A stretch of 7,304 nt of DNA from contig DBWU01000026.1 in NCBI GenBank assembly GCA_002309395.1, positions 858 through 8,161 of the forward strand. Direction: 5' to 3'. The DNA is from Oscillospiraceae bacterium UBA1230. Lineage in GTDB: Bacteria; Bacillota; Clostridia; Oscillospirales; Oscillospiraceae. The notes under the pieces were generated by a model. It had not been told where the DNA came from, did no database searches, and worked only from the letters and a program-made list of their open reading frames with translations. This document shows, piece after piece, positions 1-5,644 of this stretch; positions within the stretch are counted from its first letter, which is position 1; each line of letters begins with the position of its first letter. Position numbers and translations under genes: made by a program.

Positions 1-17
1 CGAGGCTTTTTTGACAC

Positions 18-60
18 GCTGAAAAGAGAGCCGCGGCGATGCCGCGGCTCTCTTTTCAGC
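18..60. terminator. Strong hairpin terminator after the TSUP pair
   Basis: A perfect 20-bp inverted repeat (arms 18-37 and 41-60) with a 3-base loop. The inner stem is GC-rich (GCCGCGGC) and the outer stem is A-rich on one side and T-rich on the other (AAAAGAGAG / CTCTCTTTT). This is the layout of a bidirectional intrinsic terminator, in which the T-run lies inside the extended stem. It starts at the last base of the minus-strand TSUP stop codon, so it ends that transcript. It could equally stop a convergent plus-strand gene lying left of the window. Bases 1-17 hold no gene. Confidence 0.88.
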
Positions 61-428
61 TATTGCGGTTTCTTCTTCTCCCATAGCGTTACAGCGCCCG
101 TTATCAACAGAAATACGCCGAAGGGGCGGCGCAGAAGCTCCGTATCCAGCCGGACGGATAAATACGCGCCCAGCGCGGCGGCAGGCAGACCCCAGGCGGC
201 GGCAGGGCAAATCACTTTCTTATCCAGCAGTCCGTTTTTCCTGTGTTCCAGCAGTCCCAGCGCGGCGGTGGGCAGAAAGTACAGCAGGTTGATGCCCCGT
301 GCGGCGGCAGGGTCTACCCCCAGGAAAAGCGTCATGATGAGCAGAAGCAGCGTACCGCCGCCCACGCCCCAGGCGGACAGGATGCCGGTGCCGAACCCTG
401 CCAGCAGCGGAAAGATCCACGCTTTCAA
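60..428 (-). CDS. Half-size TauE/SafE (TSUP) membrane protein, second half
   Basis: A 122-residue protein corresponding to the second four-helix unit of a TSUP (DUF81, sulfite exporter TauE/SafE) transporter; substrate unknown. The family's glycine-rich motif is at residues 11-25 (GFGTGILSAWGVGGG). Hydrophobic segments lie at about 4-37, 46-60, 72-92 and 103-116, with a basic tail (EKKKPQ). Full-length TSUP proteins carry two such units in about 250 residues, so this is one repeat. The only start available in this frame after the upstream gene is TTG at 428-426, which overlaps the upstream TGA in the sequence TTGA; ATG and GTG are absent there and no Shine-Dalgarno sequence precedes it. Translation therefore probably depends on coupling to the upstream half. 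An artefactual frameshift in one full-length gene is the alternative. An open frame continues upstream of 428, but it is an arginine-rich shadow of the first half. Confidence 0.8.
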   Translation of the reverse strand: MKAWIFPLLAGFGTGILSAWGVGGGTLLLLIMTLFLGVDPAAARGINLLYFLPTAALGLLEHRKNGLLDKKVICPAAAWGLPAAALGAYLSVRLDTELLRRPFGVFLLITGAVTLWEKKKPQ

Positions 429-778
429 AGGAGGTACCGCACGCCGCCGTAGAGCATGAAGGCGGCAAAGATCCGCCGCAGCCATACCACCGGCACCTTC
501 GTGAACACTTTGCCGCCTACCAGTCCGCCGAAAAGTCCTCCCAGCAGATACGGCGCCGCCGCAACCGGATCCAGCGCCGATCCGGCGGCGTATATCCCGG
601 CGGACAGCACGCAAAGGGGCAAGATCACCGCCACGCAATCGGCAAAGGCGCGGCGCTCCTCCACGCCGCACCAGCCGCGCAGCAGCGGCACCAGCACCAT
701 ACCGCCTCCGCCGCCGAACAAGCCGTTGATCATGCCGCCGCACACGCCGCTCAATCGCAACCGCCACCGTTTATCCAT
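425..778 (-). CDS. Half-size TauE/SafE (TSUP) membrane protein, first half
   Basis: A 117-residue integral membrane protein matching the N-terminal unit of TSUP transporters, a family linked to export of sulfite, sulfonates and other small organic anions; no substrate can be assigned. The glycine motif GVCGGMINGLFGGGGG is at residues 11-26, followed by VLVPLL. Hydrophobic segments are at about 11-33, 45-66, 74-92 and 97-113, and the N-terminus is basic (MDKRWRLR). It starts at ATG 778-776 with an AGGGGGG ribosome-binding site 9 bases upstream. Its TGA overlaps the TTG start of the second half. It lies 72 bases after the DUF1540 gene. Family members are usually about 250 residues, so this gene and its neighbour probably form one transporter, as a heterodimer or larger assembly. 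Confidence 0.85.
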   Translation of the reverse strand: MDKRWRLRLSGVCGGMINGLFGGGGGMVLVPLLRGWCGVEERRAFADCVAVILPLCVLSAGIYAAGSALDPVAAAPYLLGGLFGGLVGGKVFTKVPVVWLRRIFAAFMLYGGVRYLL

Positions 779-780
779 AA

Positions 781-824
781 AACGCCGCCCCCCTTTCCCC
801 TATGTAGGGCGGCGTTACGCCGCC
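781..824 (-). promoter_or_regulatory. Three-arm structured leader over the TSUP ribosome-binding site
   Basis: On the minus strand three segments compete. Arm A (824-818, GGCGGCG) can pair with arm B (814-808, CGCCGCC) across a 3-base loop. The longer arm B (816-807, AACGCCGCCC) can instead pair perfectly over 10 bp with arm C (790-781, GGGCGGCGTT). Arm C includes the 3' G residues of the ribosome-binding site AGGGGGG (794-788). The two hairpins cannot form together, so one leaves the site open and the other partly hides it. No T-run follows, so neither is an intrinsic terminator. That it regulates translation is an inference. The GTAGGGCGGCG...CGCCGCC segment could also be a dispersed intergenic repeat. 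Confidence 0.45.
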
Positions 825-850
825 GCTTGGGTCGCCCCGAACCGCGCCGG

Positions 851-1042
851 TCAGATCTTTTTGAAACTGCGGCAATCGGTACATTGATCCACGGTCGGGT
901 CGGATTCGTGGGTGCCCACGTGGATCGCGTGCAGACCGCAACGGTTTACGTCCTGACAGTGGTGGGCGCAGTTGGTCACGGTACAGCTGATGGCGTTGTT
1001 GGGCGTGCAGGGAAATCCCTCGTTGGTATAGGTGTCGTTCAT
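851..1042 (-). CDS. DUF1540 domain small cysteine-rich protein
   Basis: A 63-residue protein of the DUF1540 family, which is common in Clostridia and has no known function. It contains seven cysteines (residues 12, 20, 25, 29, 35, 54, 57) and several histidines (27, 28, 38, 41, 45). The spacing CTVTNC...C...HAIHVG...CTDCRSF is typical of the domain and suggests metal binding, although no ligand is demonstrated. There is no signal peptide or membrane segment. The start at ATG 1042 is chosen because AGGAGG lies 9 bases upstream; an in-frame ATG eight codons earlier would lie upstream of that site and is discarded. It sits between mgtE and the TSUP pair on the same strand. Confidence 0.87.
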   Translation of the reverse strand: MNDTYTNEGFPCTPNNAISCTVTNCAHHCQDVNRCGLHAIHVGTHESDPTVDQCTDCRSFKKI

Positions 1043-1063
1043 GGTGCGTTTCCTCCTGAAAAG

Positions 1064-1096
1064 CAATAAAGTCAGGCGTCTTGCCTGACTTTATTG
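1064..1096 (-). terminator. Hairpin terminator between mgtE and the DUF1540 gene
   Basis: A perfect 14-bp inverted repeat (arms 1064-1077 and 1083-1096) with a 5-base loop. On the minus strand the 3' arm ends GACTTTATTG and continues CTTTTC, giving an interrupted T-run typical of an intrinsic terminator. It begins 35 bases after the mgtE stop. It ends only about 6 bases before the AGGAGG of the DUF1540 gene, so it probably also lies in that gene's leader. Confidence 0.72.
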
Positions 1097-1131
1097 TTAT
1101 CCGGATCCCGGAAAAGTATGCACGCCGTATC

Positions 1132-2505
1132 TTACAGCGCCAGAATATGGGTGGCAAACTGGAAATAGATCAAAAGAGACAGCGCGTCCACAATGGTAGT
1201 GATGAACGGCGACGCCATCACCGCCGGGTCCAGCCCGATCTTTTTTGCCAGCAACGGCAGCGTACAGCCCACGAACTTTGCCACCGCCACCGCGCACACC
1301 AGCGTCAAACACACCACGCCCGCCACCAGCGGCGAGAGCGCCACGTTGCCCAGAAGCATCCGGTCCACCAGCATCATCTTGGCAAAATTGGCGAGCGCCA
1401 GCACCGCGCCGCACAGCACGGCAACACGGATCTCTTTCCATACCACCTGCAAAAGATCGGCAAACTCCACCTCGTCCAGACTCAAGGCGCGGATCACCGT
1501 AACGCTGGCTTGGGAGCCGCAGTTGCCGCCGGTGTCCATCAGCATGGGGATATAGGCGGTCAGCACCGGCACCACCGCCAGAGAATTTTCAAAGCTGGTG
1601 ATGATCAGCCCCGTAAAGGTGGCGGAGACCATCAGCAGCAAAAGCCACGGAATGCGCGCCCGGAAGGTGTCGAGCACCGAGGTCCTCAGATACGGCTTAT
1701 CCGTCGGCGTAATGGCCGCCATCTTCTCGATATCCTCGGTCGCCTCTTCTTCCATAACGTCCATGGCGTCGTCCACGGTGACGATGCCGATCAGGCGGTT
1801 TTCGCCGTCTACCACCGGCATGGAGAGGTAGTCGTACTTGCTCATGGCCTGCGCCACGACTTCCTTATCGTCCAGCGTGTTCACGGACACCACGTTGGTA
1901 TCCATCAGATCGCCGATCAGATCGTCCGCCTCCGCCAGCAGCAGGTCCCGCACCGTCAGCACGCCCAGCAGATGGCGGGTGGAATCGGTAACGTACAGTG
2001 TGTTGATGGTTTCCAGCTCGCCGCCCTGACGCCGGATCCGCTTCAGCGCGTCTTCCACCGTCATGTCGGCCTTGAGGCTCAAATACTCCATATTCATGAT
2101 GGAGCCGGCGGAATCCTCCGGGTATTTGAGCATCTCATTGATGGATTTACGCATCTCCGGCGTGGCCTTGTCCAGAATACGGATCACCACGTTGGCGGGC
2201 ATCTCCTCCACGATATCCACCGCGTCGTCCAGATACAGCTCATCCAGCACTTCCTTCAGCTCCGTGTTGGAAAAGCCGTTGATAAGCATTTCCTGGCTGT
2301 CGCTCTCCAGCTCTACGAACACCTCCGCCGCCAGCTCCTTGGGCAGCAGGCGGTACAAAAGCGGCATGGTCTCCTCGCCGCCCTCTTCCAGCAGCACGGC
2401 GATATCCGCCGGCTCCAGCGGAAGCAACAGCTCGCGGATGGAGGCGTACTGCTTACTTCGCAGGTATTCCCCGATTTTCTCCAGATACTCTTCCCGTTCA
2501 AACAT
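1132..2505 (-). CDS. mgtE: MgtE family magnesium transporter
   Basis: A 457-residue MgtE, close to the family's usual 450 residues, which conducts Mg2+ into the cell and forms homodimers in the membrane. Residues 1-130 form the acidic helical MgtE_N domain (LEPADIAVLLEE, YLDDAVDIVEEMP). Two CBS domains follow at about 137-195 and 200-258, and sense cytoplasmic Mg2+. The connecting plug helix leads to five membrane helices at about 283-457. Family signatures are PMLMDTGGNCGSQAS at 320-334 and DPAVMASPFITTIVD at 426-440; Asp440 matches the conserved pore aspartate of MgtE. The start at ATG 2505 has AAAGGAGG about 10 bases upstream. An upstream in-frame ATG at 2577 is rejected because it would put the leader terminator inside the coding region. 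Expression is controlled by the M-box leader directly upstream. Confidence 0.97.
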   Translation of the reverse strand: MFEREEYLEKIGEYLRSKQYASIRELLLPLEPADIAVLLEEGGEETMPLLYRLLPKELAAEVFVELESDSQEMLINGFSNTELKEVLDELYLDDAVDIVEEMPANVVIRILDKATPEMRKSINEMLKYPEDSAGSIMNMEYLSLKADMTVEDALKRIRRQGGELETINTLYVTDSTRHLLGVLTVRDLLLAEADDLIGDLMDTNVVSVNTLDDKEVVAQAMSKYDYLSMPVVDGENRLIGIVTVDDAMDVMEEEATEDIEKMAAITPTDKPYLRTSVLDTFRARIPWLLLLMVSATFTGLIITSFENSLAVVPVLTAYIPMLMDTGGNCGSQASVTVIRALSLDEVEFADLLQVVWKEIRVAVLCGAVLALANFAKMMLVDRMLLGNVALSPLVAGVVCLTLVCAVAVAKFVGCTLPLLAKKIGLDPAVMASPFITTIVDALSLLIYFQFATHILAL

Positions 2506-2530
2506 GGAAGATACGCCTCCTTTCCTGCAT

Positions 2531-2566
2531 AAAAAAGACTCCGCAACGTCCGGTATCGTTGTGGAG
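2531..2566 (-). terminator. Riboswitch expression-platform terminator upstream of mgtE
   Basis: On the minus strand CTCCACAACG (2566-2557) pairs with CGTTGCGGAG (2548-2539) across an 8-base loop, with a single A-C mismatch. TCTTTTTT follows immediately (to 2531). This is a clean intrinsic terminator 26 bases before the mgtE start codon. Its position after an M-box aptamer fits premature termination when Mg2+ is plentiful. A smaller helix (AAGGG...CCCTT with CGC/GCG inside, about 2576-2599) lies between the aptamer and this terminator. Confidence 0.85.
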
Positions 2567-2599
2567 CGGCTGTTCAAAGGGGCGCACGACGGCGACCCT

Positions 2600-2760
2600 T
2601 ACCGTTACAAGCTTTAGCATCGCAGGGCGGTGAAACTGCGTTAGATGATACCTTGGTTTCGATATCGCCTGTTCAAACCCTCTCATGGTGTCTCCACCAC
2701 TCCGCGGCAGCAGTCCGTATCCCTTGCGGTAGCCTTACCTACCGGACGATATGTAATTCT
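2600..2760 (-). ncRNA. M-box (ykoK leader) Mg2+ riboswitch
   Basis: The minus strand carries the ordered conserved blocks of the M-box aptamer: GTAGGTAAGGCTACCG (2742-2727), GGATACGGACTGCTGCC (about 2722-2706), GAACAGGCGAT, an ACCAAGGTATCATCT block (about 2657-2643) and GATGCTAAAGCTTG near the 3' end (GCTAAAGC at 2618-2611). TTACA (2756-2752) can close the domain by pairing with TGTAA (2609-2605). At about 160 nt it matches the class. M-boxes bind several Mg2+ ions and normally lower expression of Mg2+ transporters when Mg2+ is high, which fits mgtE downstream and the terminator that follows. The match is from memory of the B. subtilis ykoK/mgtE consensus, and the ends are approximate. Confidence 0.93.
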
Positions 2761-2766
2761 ACGGTT

Positions 2767-2795
2767 ACTTTAAAACAAAACGGCGCGTCTGTCAA
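2767..2795 (-). promoter_or_regulatory. Sigma-A-type promoter for the M-box/mgtE transcript
   Basis: A perfect -35 TTGACA (2795-2790) is separated by 17 bases from a -10 TAAAGT (2772-2767) on the minus strand. Transcription should start near 2760, just upstream of the aptamer closing helix, giving a leader of about 255 nt before mgtE. The spacing and the fit to the riboswitch 5' end support it. Confidence 0.8.
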
Positions 2796-2840
2796 CCCCG
2801 TAAAGCGGATTTCCCCCGCCGTGTGAAACAAAAATTTCGC

Positions 2841-2869
2841 TTGTGGGGCGGCGGATTCTATGATAAAAT
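2841..2869 (+). promoter_or_regulatory. Extended -10 promoter for radC-uvrB-uvrA
   Basis: A weak -35 TTGTGG (2841-2846) is followed after 17 bases by -10 TAAAAT (2864-2869). A TGA at 2861-2863 provides the TGn extended -10 element, which can compensate for a poor -35. The predicted start near 2876 leaves a 5' leader of about 63 nt. The promoter diverges from that of mgtE, with about 45 bases between the two -35 boxes. Confidence 0.6.
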
Positions 2870-2889
2870 ATATACTTACCTTATACCGT

Positions 2890-2922
2890 CCGCGTCCGTG
2901 TATCACAGGCGCGGCAAACCGC
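2890..2922 (+). promoter_or_regulatory. Competing hairpins in the radC 5' leader
   Basis: The leader can form an 11-position stem (2890-2900 with 2904-2914; one C-A mismatch, one G-T wobble) closed by a TAT loop. Its 3' arm also takes part in a small alternative hairpin, GCGG-CAAA-CCGC at 2911-2922, so only one can form. The radC ribosome-binding site (GAGGGGGG, about 2925-2932) follows directly. No T-run is present, so this is not a terminator. A regulatory role is unproven. Confidence 0.35.
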
Positions 2923-2938
2923 ACGAGGGGGGCAGGAT

Positions 2939-3640
2939 ATGGGTATACACGAAGGACACCGTGAGCGGCGCCGGAAGCTCTACGAAAAGGCAGGTCTGGA
3001 CGCCTTTGCCGACCACGAGGTGCTGGAGATGATCCTCTTTTACGCTCTGCCCCGCCGTGACACCAACGAGCTGGCGCACCACCTGATTGAGACTTTCGGC
3101 TCCCTGCGGCGCGTTTTGCTCTCGCCGGCAGAGCTGCTGGCGCAGACGCAGGGCATCGGAAACAACGCGGCGGTACTGCTGTCGCTGTTCGGGTCGGTCT
3201 ACGAGCGCCTCACCCGTCCGGAACCGCCCAAGAAGATCCTCGGCTCGCTATCGGCGGCAGGTGCCTTTTTCTTCGAGCTTCTCAAAAACAGGCAGGAGGA
3301 GTGTCTGTACGCCCTTTGCGCCGACGGCAAGGGTCAGGTGAAGGAGTGCCGCCTGCTCTCCAGCGGTTCCAGTAATATCGTGGAGGTCAGCACCCGTGTG
3401 GCGCTCCAGCAGATCATGATCTCCGACGCCACGATCGTGGTGCTGGCGCACAACCATCCCAGCGGCGTGGCGCTGGCGTCCCCGGAGGACATCGTCGCCA
3501 CGCGCCAACTGCAAACCACGCTGCAGCCCATGGGCGTACAACTGTTGGATCACTTCGTCGTCTCCAGCGACGATTACACCTCCATGCTGCAAAGCGGCTA
3601 TCTATCCCCGACGAAAGGAACGCTCTATGCCGGATTTTAA
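2939..3640 (+). CDS. radC: RadC family JAB/MPN-domain protein
   Basis: A 233-residue RadC (DUF2466/UPF0758) protein, of typical length. Residues 1-95 are a helix-hairpin-helix-like N-terminal domain (HRERRRKLYEKAG at the start; LLAQTQGIGNNAAVL near 67-80). Residues about 105-225 are the JAB/MPN metalloprotease-like domain, with the metal-site motif HNHPSG at 171-176 and Asp184 completing the HxH...D pattern. The usual DPTPS after the motif is here VALAS. The name comes from an E. coli radiation-sensitivity allele later reassigned elsewhere, so a direct repair role is not established; the biochemical function is unknown. The ATG at 2939 follows a GAGGGGGG ribosome-binding site. Its last 14 bases overlap uvrB, so the two are very probably cotranscribed and translationally linked. 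Confidence 0.95.
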   Translation: MGIHEGHRERRRKLYEKAGLDAFADHEVLEMILFYALPRRDTNELAHHLIETFGSLRRVLLSPAELLAQTQGIGNNAAVLLSLFGSVYERLTRPEPPKKILGSLSAAGAFFFELLKNRQEECLYALCADGKGQVKECRLLSSGSSNIVEVSTRVALQQIMISDATIVVLAHNHPSGVALASPEDIVATRQLQTTLQPMGVQLLDHFVVSSDDYTSMLQSGYLSPTKGTLYAGF

Positions 3641-5594
3641 AGTCGTATCGGAATACCAGCCTGCCGGCGATCAGCCGCAGGCGATCGAAAAGCTGGCGCA
3701 GGGCGTGGAAAACGGACTGCGCCACCAGGTGCTGCTGGGCGTGACCGGCTCCGGCAAGACGTATACCATGGCGAAAGTGATCGAGCGTCTTCGGCGGCCG
3801 GCGCTGGTGCTGGCGCATAATAAAACGCTGGCGGCCCAGCTTTGCGAGGAGTTCCGGGAGTTTTTCCCCCACAACGCCGTAGAGTATTTTGTCTCCTATT
3901 ACGATTATTATCAGCCGGAGGCGTATATTGCCCATACGGACACCTATATTGAGAAGGACGCCTCCACCAACGAGGAGATCGACCGTCTGCGCTTGAGCGC
4001 CACCTGCTCCCTGCTGGAGCGGCGCGACGTGATCGTGGTGTCGTCGGTGAGCTGTATCTACGGTTTGGGCGAGCCGGACGACTTTGCCAAGATGATGATC
4101 TCCCTGCGAACCGGGCAGACCATGGAACGGGACGAGCTGCTGCGCCGGCTGGTGGAGGATCGGTACGAGCGAAACGACGCGGCGTTCGGGCGCAACGCCT
4201 TTCGCGTCCGGGGCGACACGGTGGAGCTGTATCCGGCGTACTATAAAGATCGGGCCGTTCGGGTGGAGTTTTTCGGTGACGAGATCGAGAGGATCACCGA
4301 GTTCCATCCGCTGACCGGTGCCGCCATGAAAACGCTTCAGCACGTGGCGATCTACCCTGCCAGTCACTACGTAACGCCCCGCGACAAGATGAACGCGGCG
4401 ATCCAGGAGATCCGCCGGGAGCTGGACGAACAGCTTCAGTATTTCCGGAGCCACGATAAACTCATCGAGGCACAGCGCCTGCGCCAGCGGACGGAATACG
4501 ACGTGGAGATGATGCAGGAGCTGGGCTACTGCTCCGGCATTGAAAACTATTCCCGGGTCATCGGTCAGCGTCCGGCAGGTTCGCCGCCCATGACGCTGCT
4601 GGACTTCTTCCCGGAGGACTTCGTGCTGTTCGTGGACGAGAGCCACGTGACGCTGCCCCAGGTGCGCGCCATGTATAACGGAGACCACGCCAGAAAGCAG
4701 AGCCTCGTGGACTACGGGTTCCGCCTGCCCTGCGCTTTTGACAACCGGCCTTTAAAATTCGAGGAATTTGAGGAGCGGTATTCCCAGGCGATCTTTGTTT
4801 CCGCCACGCCGGGGGAATATGAACGCGCACAGGCCGACCAGATCGTGGAGCAGGTGATCCGCCCCACCGGTCTGCTGGATCCCAGGGTGGAGGTGCGCGG
4901 CGTCACCGGGCAGATCGACGACCTGACCGGGGAGATCCGCCTGCGCGCCGGCCGCGGCGAACGGGTGCTGGTGACAACGCTCACCAAGCGTATGGCGGAG
5001 GATCTGACGGAACATTTCCGTGCCGACGGGATCCGGGTGCGCTATATGCACTCCGACGTGGCGGCGCTGGAGCGCATGGAGATCATCCGCGATCTGCGTC
5101 TGGGCGAGTTTGACGTGCTGGTGGGGATCAACCTTCTGCGGGAAGGTCTGGACTTGCCGGAGGTGTCGCTGGTGGCGATCCTGGACGCGGACAAGGAGGG
5201 CTTTTTGCGCTCGGAAACCAGCCTGATCCAGACCATCGGGCGCGCCGCACGCAACGCGGAAGGTCTTGTGATCCTCTATGCCGACGAGATCACCCCCTCC
5301 ATGCGCGCCGCCATGGACGAGACGGAGCGCCGCCGCCGCAAGCAGGACGCGTTCAACAGATCCCACGGGATCGTGCCGCGCACCATTCGCAAGAGCGTGC
5401 GCGAGATGGTGGAGATCAGCCACACCGCCGAGGAGGCAAAGGATCTGACACGGAAGAAACTGTCGCAGGCGGAGCGGCAAAGCGCCATTGCGCGGCTGGA
5501 AAAAGAAATGCAGCGCGCCAGCCGTATGCTGGAGTTTGAGTACGCCGCCGTACTGCGCGATCAGATCATACAGCTTCGGAACGAGGGCGTGTAA
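3627..5594 (+). CDS. uvrB: Excinuclease ABC subunit B
   Basis: A 655-residue UvrB, full length for the family. In nucleotide excision repair it receives damaged DNA from UvrA, verifies the lesion with its beta-hairpin and recruits UvrC for incision. Visible landmarks are Walker A GVTGSGKT at 38-45, the aromatic beta-hairpin YYDYYQPEAY at 91-100, helicase motif DESH at 337-340, motif FVSATP at 390-395, VTTLTKRMAEDL at 449-460, motif VI QTIGRAARN at 535-543, and a C-terminal UVR motif at about 617-652 (EKEMQRAS...FEYAAVLRDQI) that contacts UvrC. ATG 3627 has AAAGGA 8 bases upstream, inside the end of radC. uvrA follows after 50 bases. No key residue is missing. Long open frames on the opposite strand here are GC-driven shadows. 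Confidence 0.98.
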   Translation: MPDFKVVSEYQPAGDQPQAIEKLAQGVENGLRHQVLLGVTGSGKTYTMAKVIERLRRPALVLAHNKTLAAQLCEEFREFFPHNAVEYFVSYYDYYQPEAYIAHTDTYIEKDASTNEEIDRLRLSATCSLLERRDVIVVSSVSCIYGLGEPDDFAKMMISLRTGQTMERDELLRRLVEDRYERNDAAFGRNAFRVRGDTVELYPAYYKDRAVRVEFFGDEIERITEFHPLTGAAMKTLQHVAIYPASHYVTPRDKMNAAIQEIRRELDEQLQYFRSHDKLIEAQRLRQRTEYDVEMMQELGYCSGIENYSRVIGQRPAGSPPMTLLDFFPEDFVLFVDESHVTLPQVRAMYNGDHARKQSLVDYGFRLPCAFDNRPLKFEEFEERYSQAIFVSATPGEYERAQADQIVEQVIRPTGLLDPRVEVRGVTGQIDDLTGEIRLRAGRGERVLVTTLTKRMAEDLTEHFRADGIRVRYMHSDVAALERMEIIRDLRLGEFDVLVGINLLREGLDLPEVSLVAILDADKEGFLRSETSLIQTIGRAARNAEGLVILYADEITPSMRAAMDETERRRRKQDAFNRSHGIVPRTIRKSVREMVEISHTAEEAKDLTRKKLSQAERQSAIARLEKEMQRASRMLEFEYAAVLRDQIIQLRNEGV

Positions 5595-5644
5595 GCGCAC
5601 CCTGCCGTCCCGGAGCAAAGTATACCGCGAAATGAGGAAAAACG

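Noticed and set aside
1..13. GAGGCTTTTTT at the window edge as the tail of another plus-strand terminator.
   Set aside because: The matching left arm would lie outside the window, so it cannot be supported.
420..440. Programmed frameshift at CTTTGA, which resembles the prfB +1 site.
   Set aside because: The second TSUP half is in the -1 frame relative to the first, so a +1 slip leads elsewhere, and there is no -1 slippery heptamer or upstream stimulating Shine-Dalgarno sequence.
427..458. AAAGGAGG on the plus strand near an ATG at 456.
   Set aside because: It is antisense to the TSUP overlap, the spacing is over 20 bases, and the following frame has no protein-like features.
429..767. Upstream extension of the second TSUP gene to an ATG at 767.
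   Set aside because: The extra 113 residues are arginine-rich and out of frame over the true first TSUP half, so they are not a real N-terminus.
1100..1112. Small inverted repeat TCCGG-ATC-CCGGA after mgtE.
   Set aside because: A 5-bp stem is expected by chance in GC-rich DNA, and it has no T-run or operator-like context.
1081..2532. A 483-codon plus-strand open frame antisense to mgtE.
   Set aside because: It is rich in His, Gln and Arg with no recognisable domain, and mirrors mgtE, whose domains are clear; it is a GC-driven shadow.
2767..2938. LexA/SOS operator upstream of the repair operon.
   Set aside because: I searched by eye for GAAC-N4-GTTC-like palindromes and saw none; the only dyad, GTGAAA...TTTCGC at 2823-2840, is short and not LexA-like.
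3414..4688. A 424-codon minus-strand open frame across the end of radC and most of uvrB.
   Set aside because: It is antisense to two conserved genes, has a low-complexity basic composition and lacks a credible ribosome-binding site or family match.
4752..5618. A 288-codon minus-strand open frame antisense to the 3' part of uvrB.
   Set aside because: Shadow of uvrB with atypical composition and no domain.
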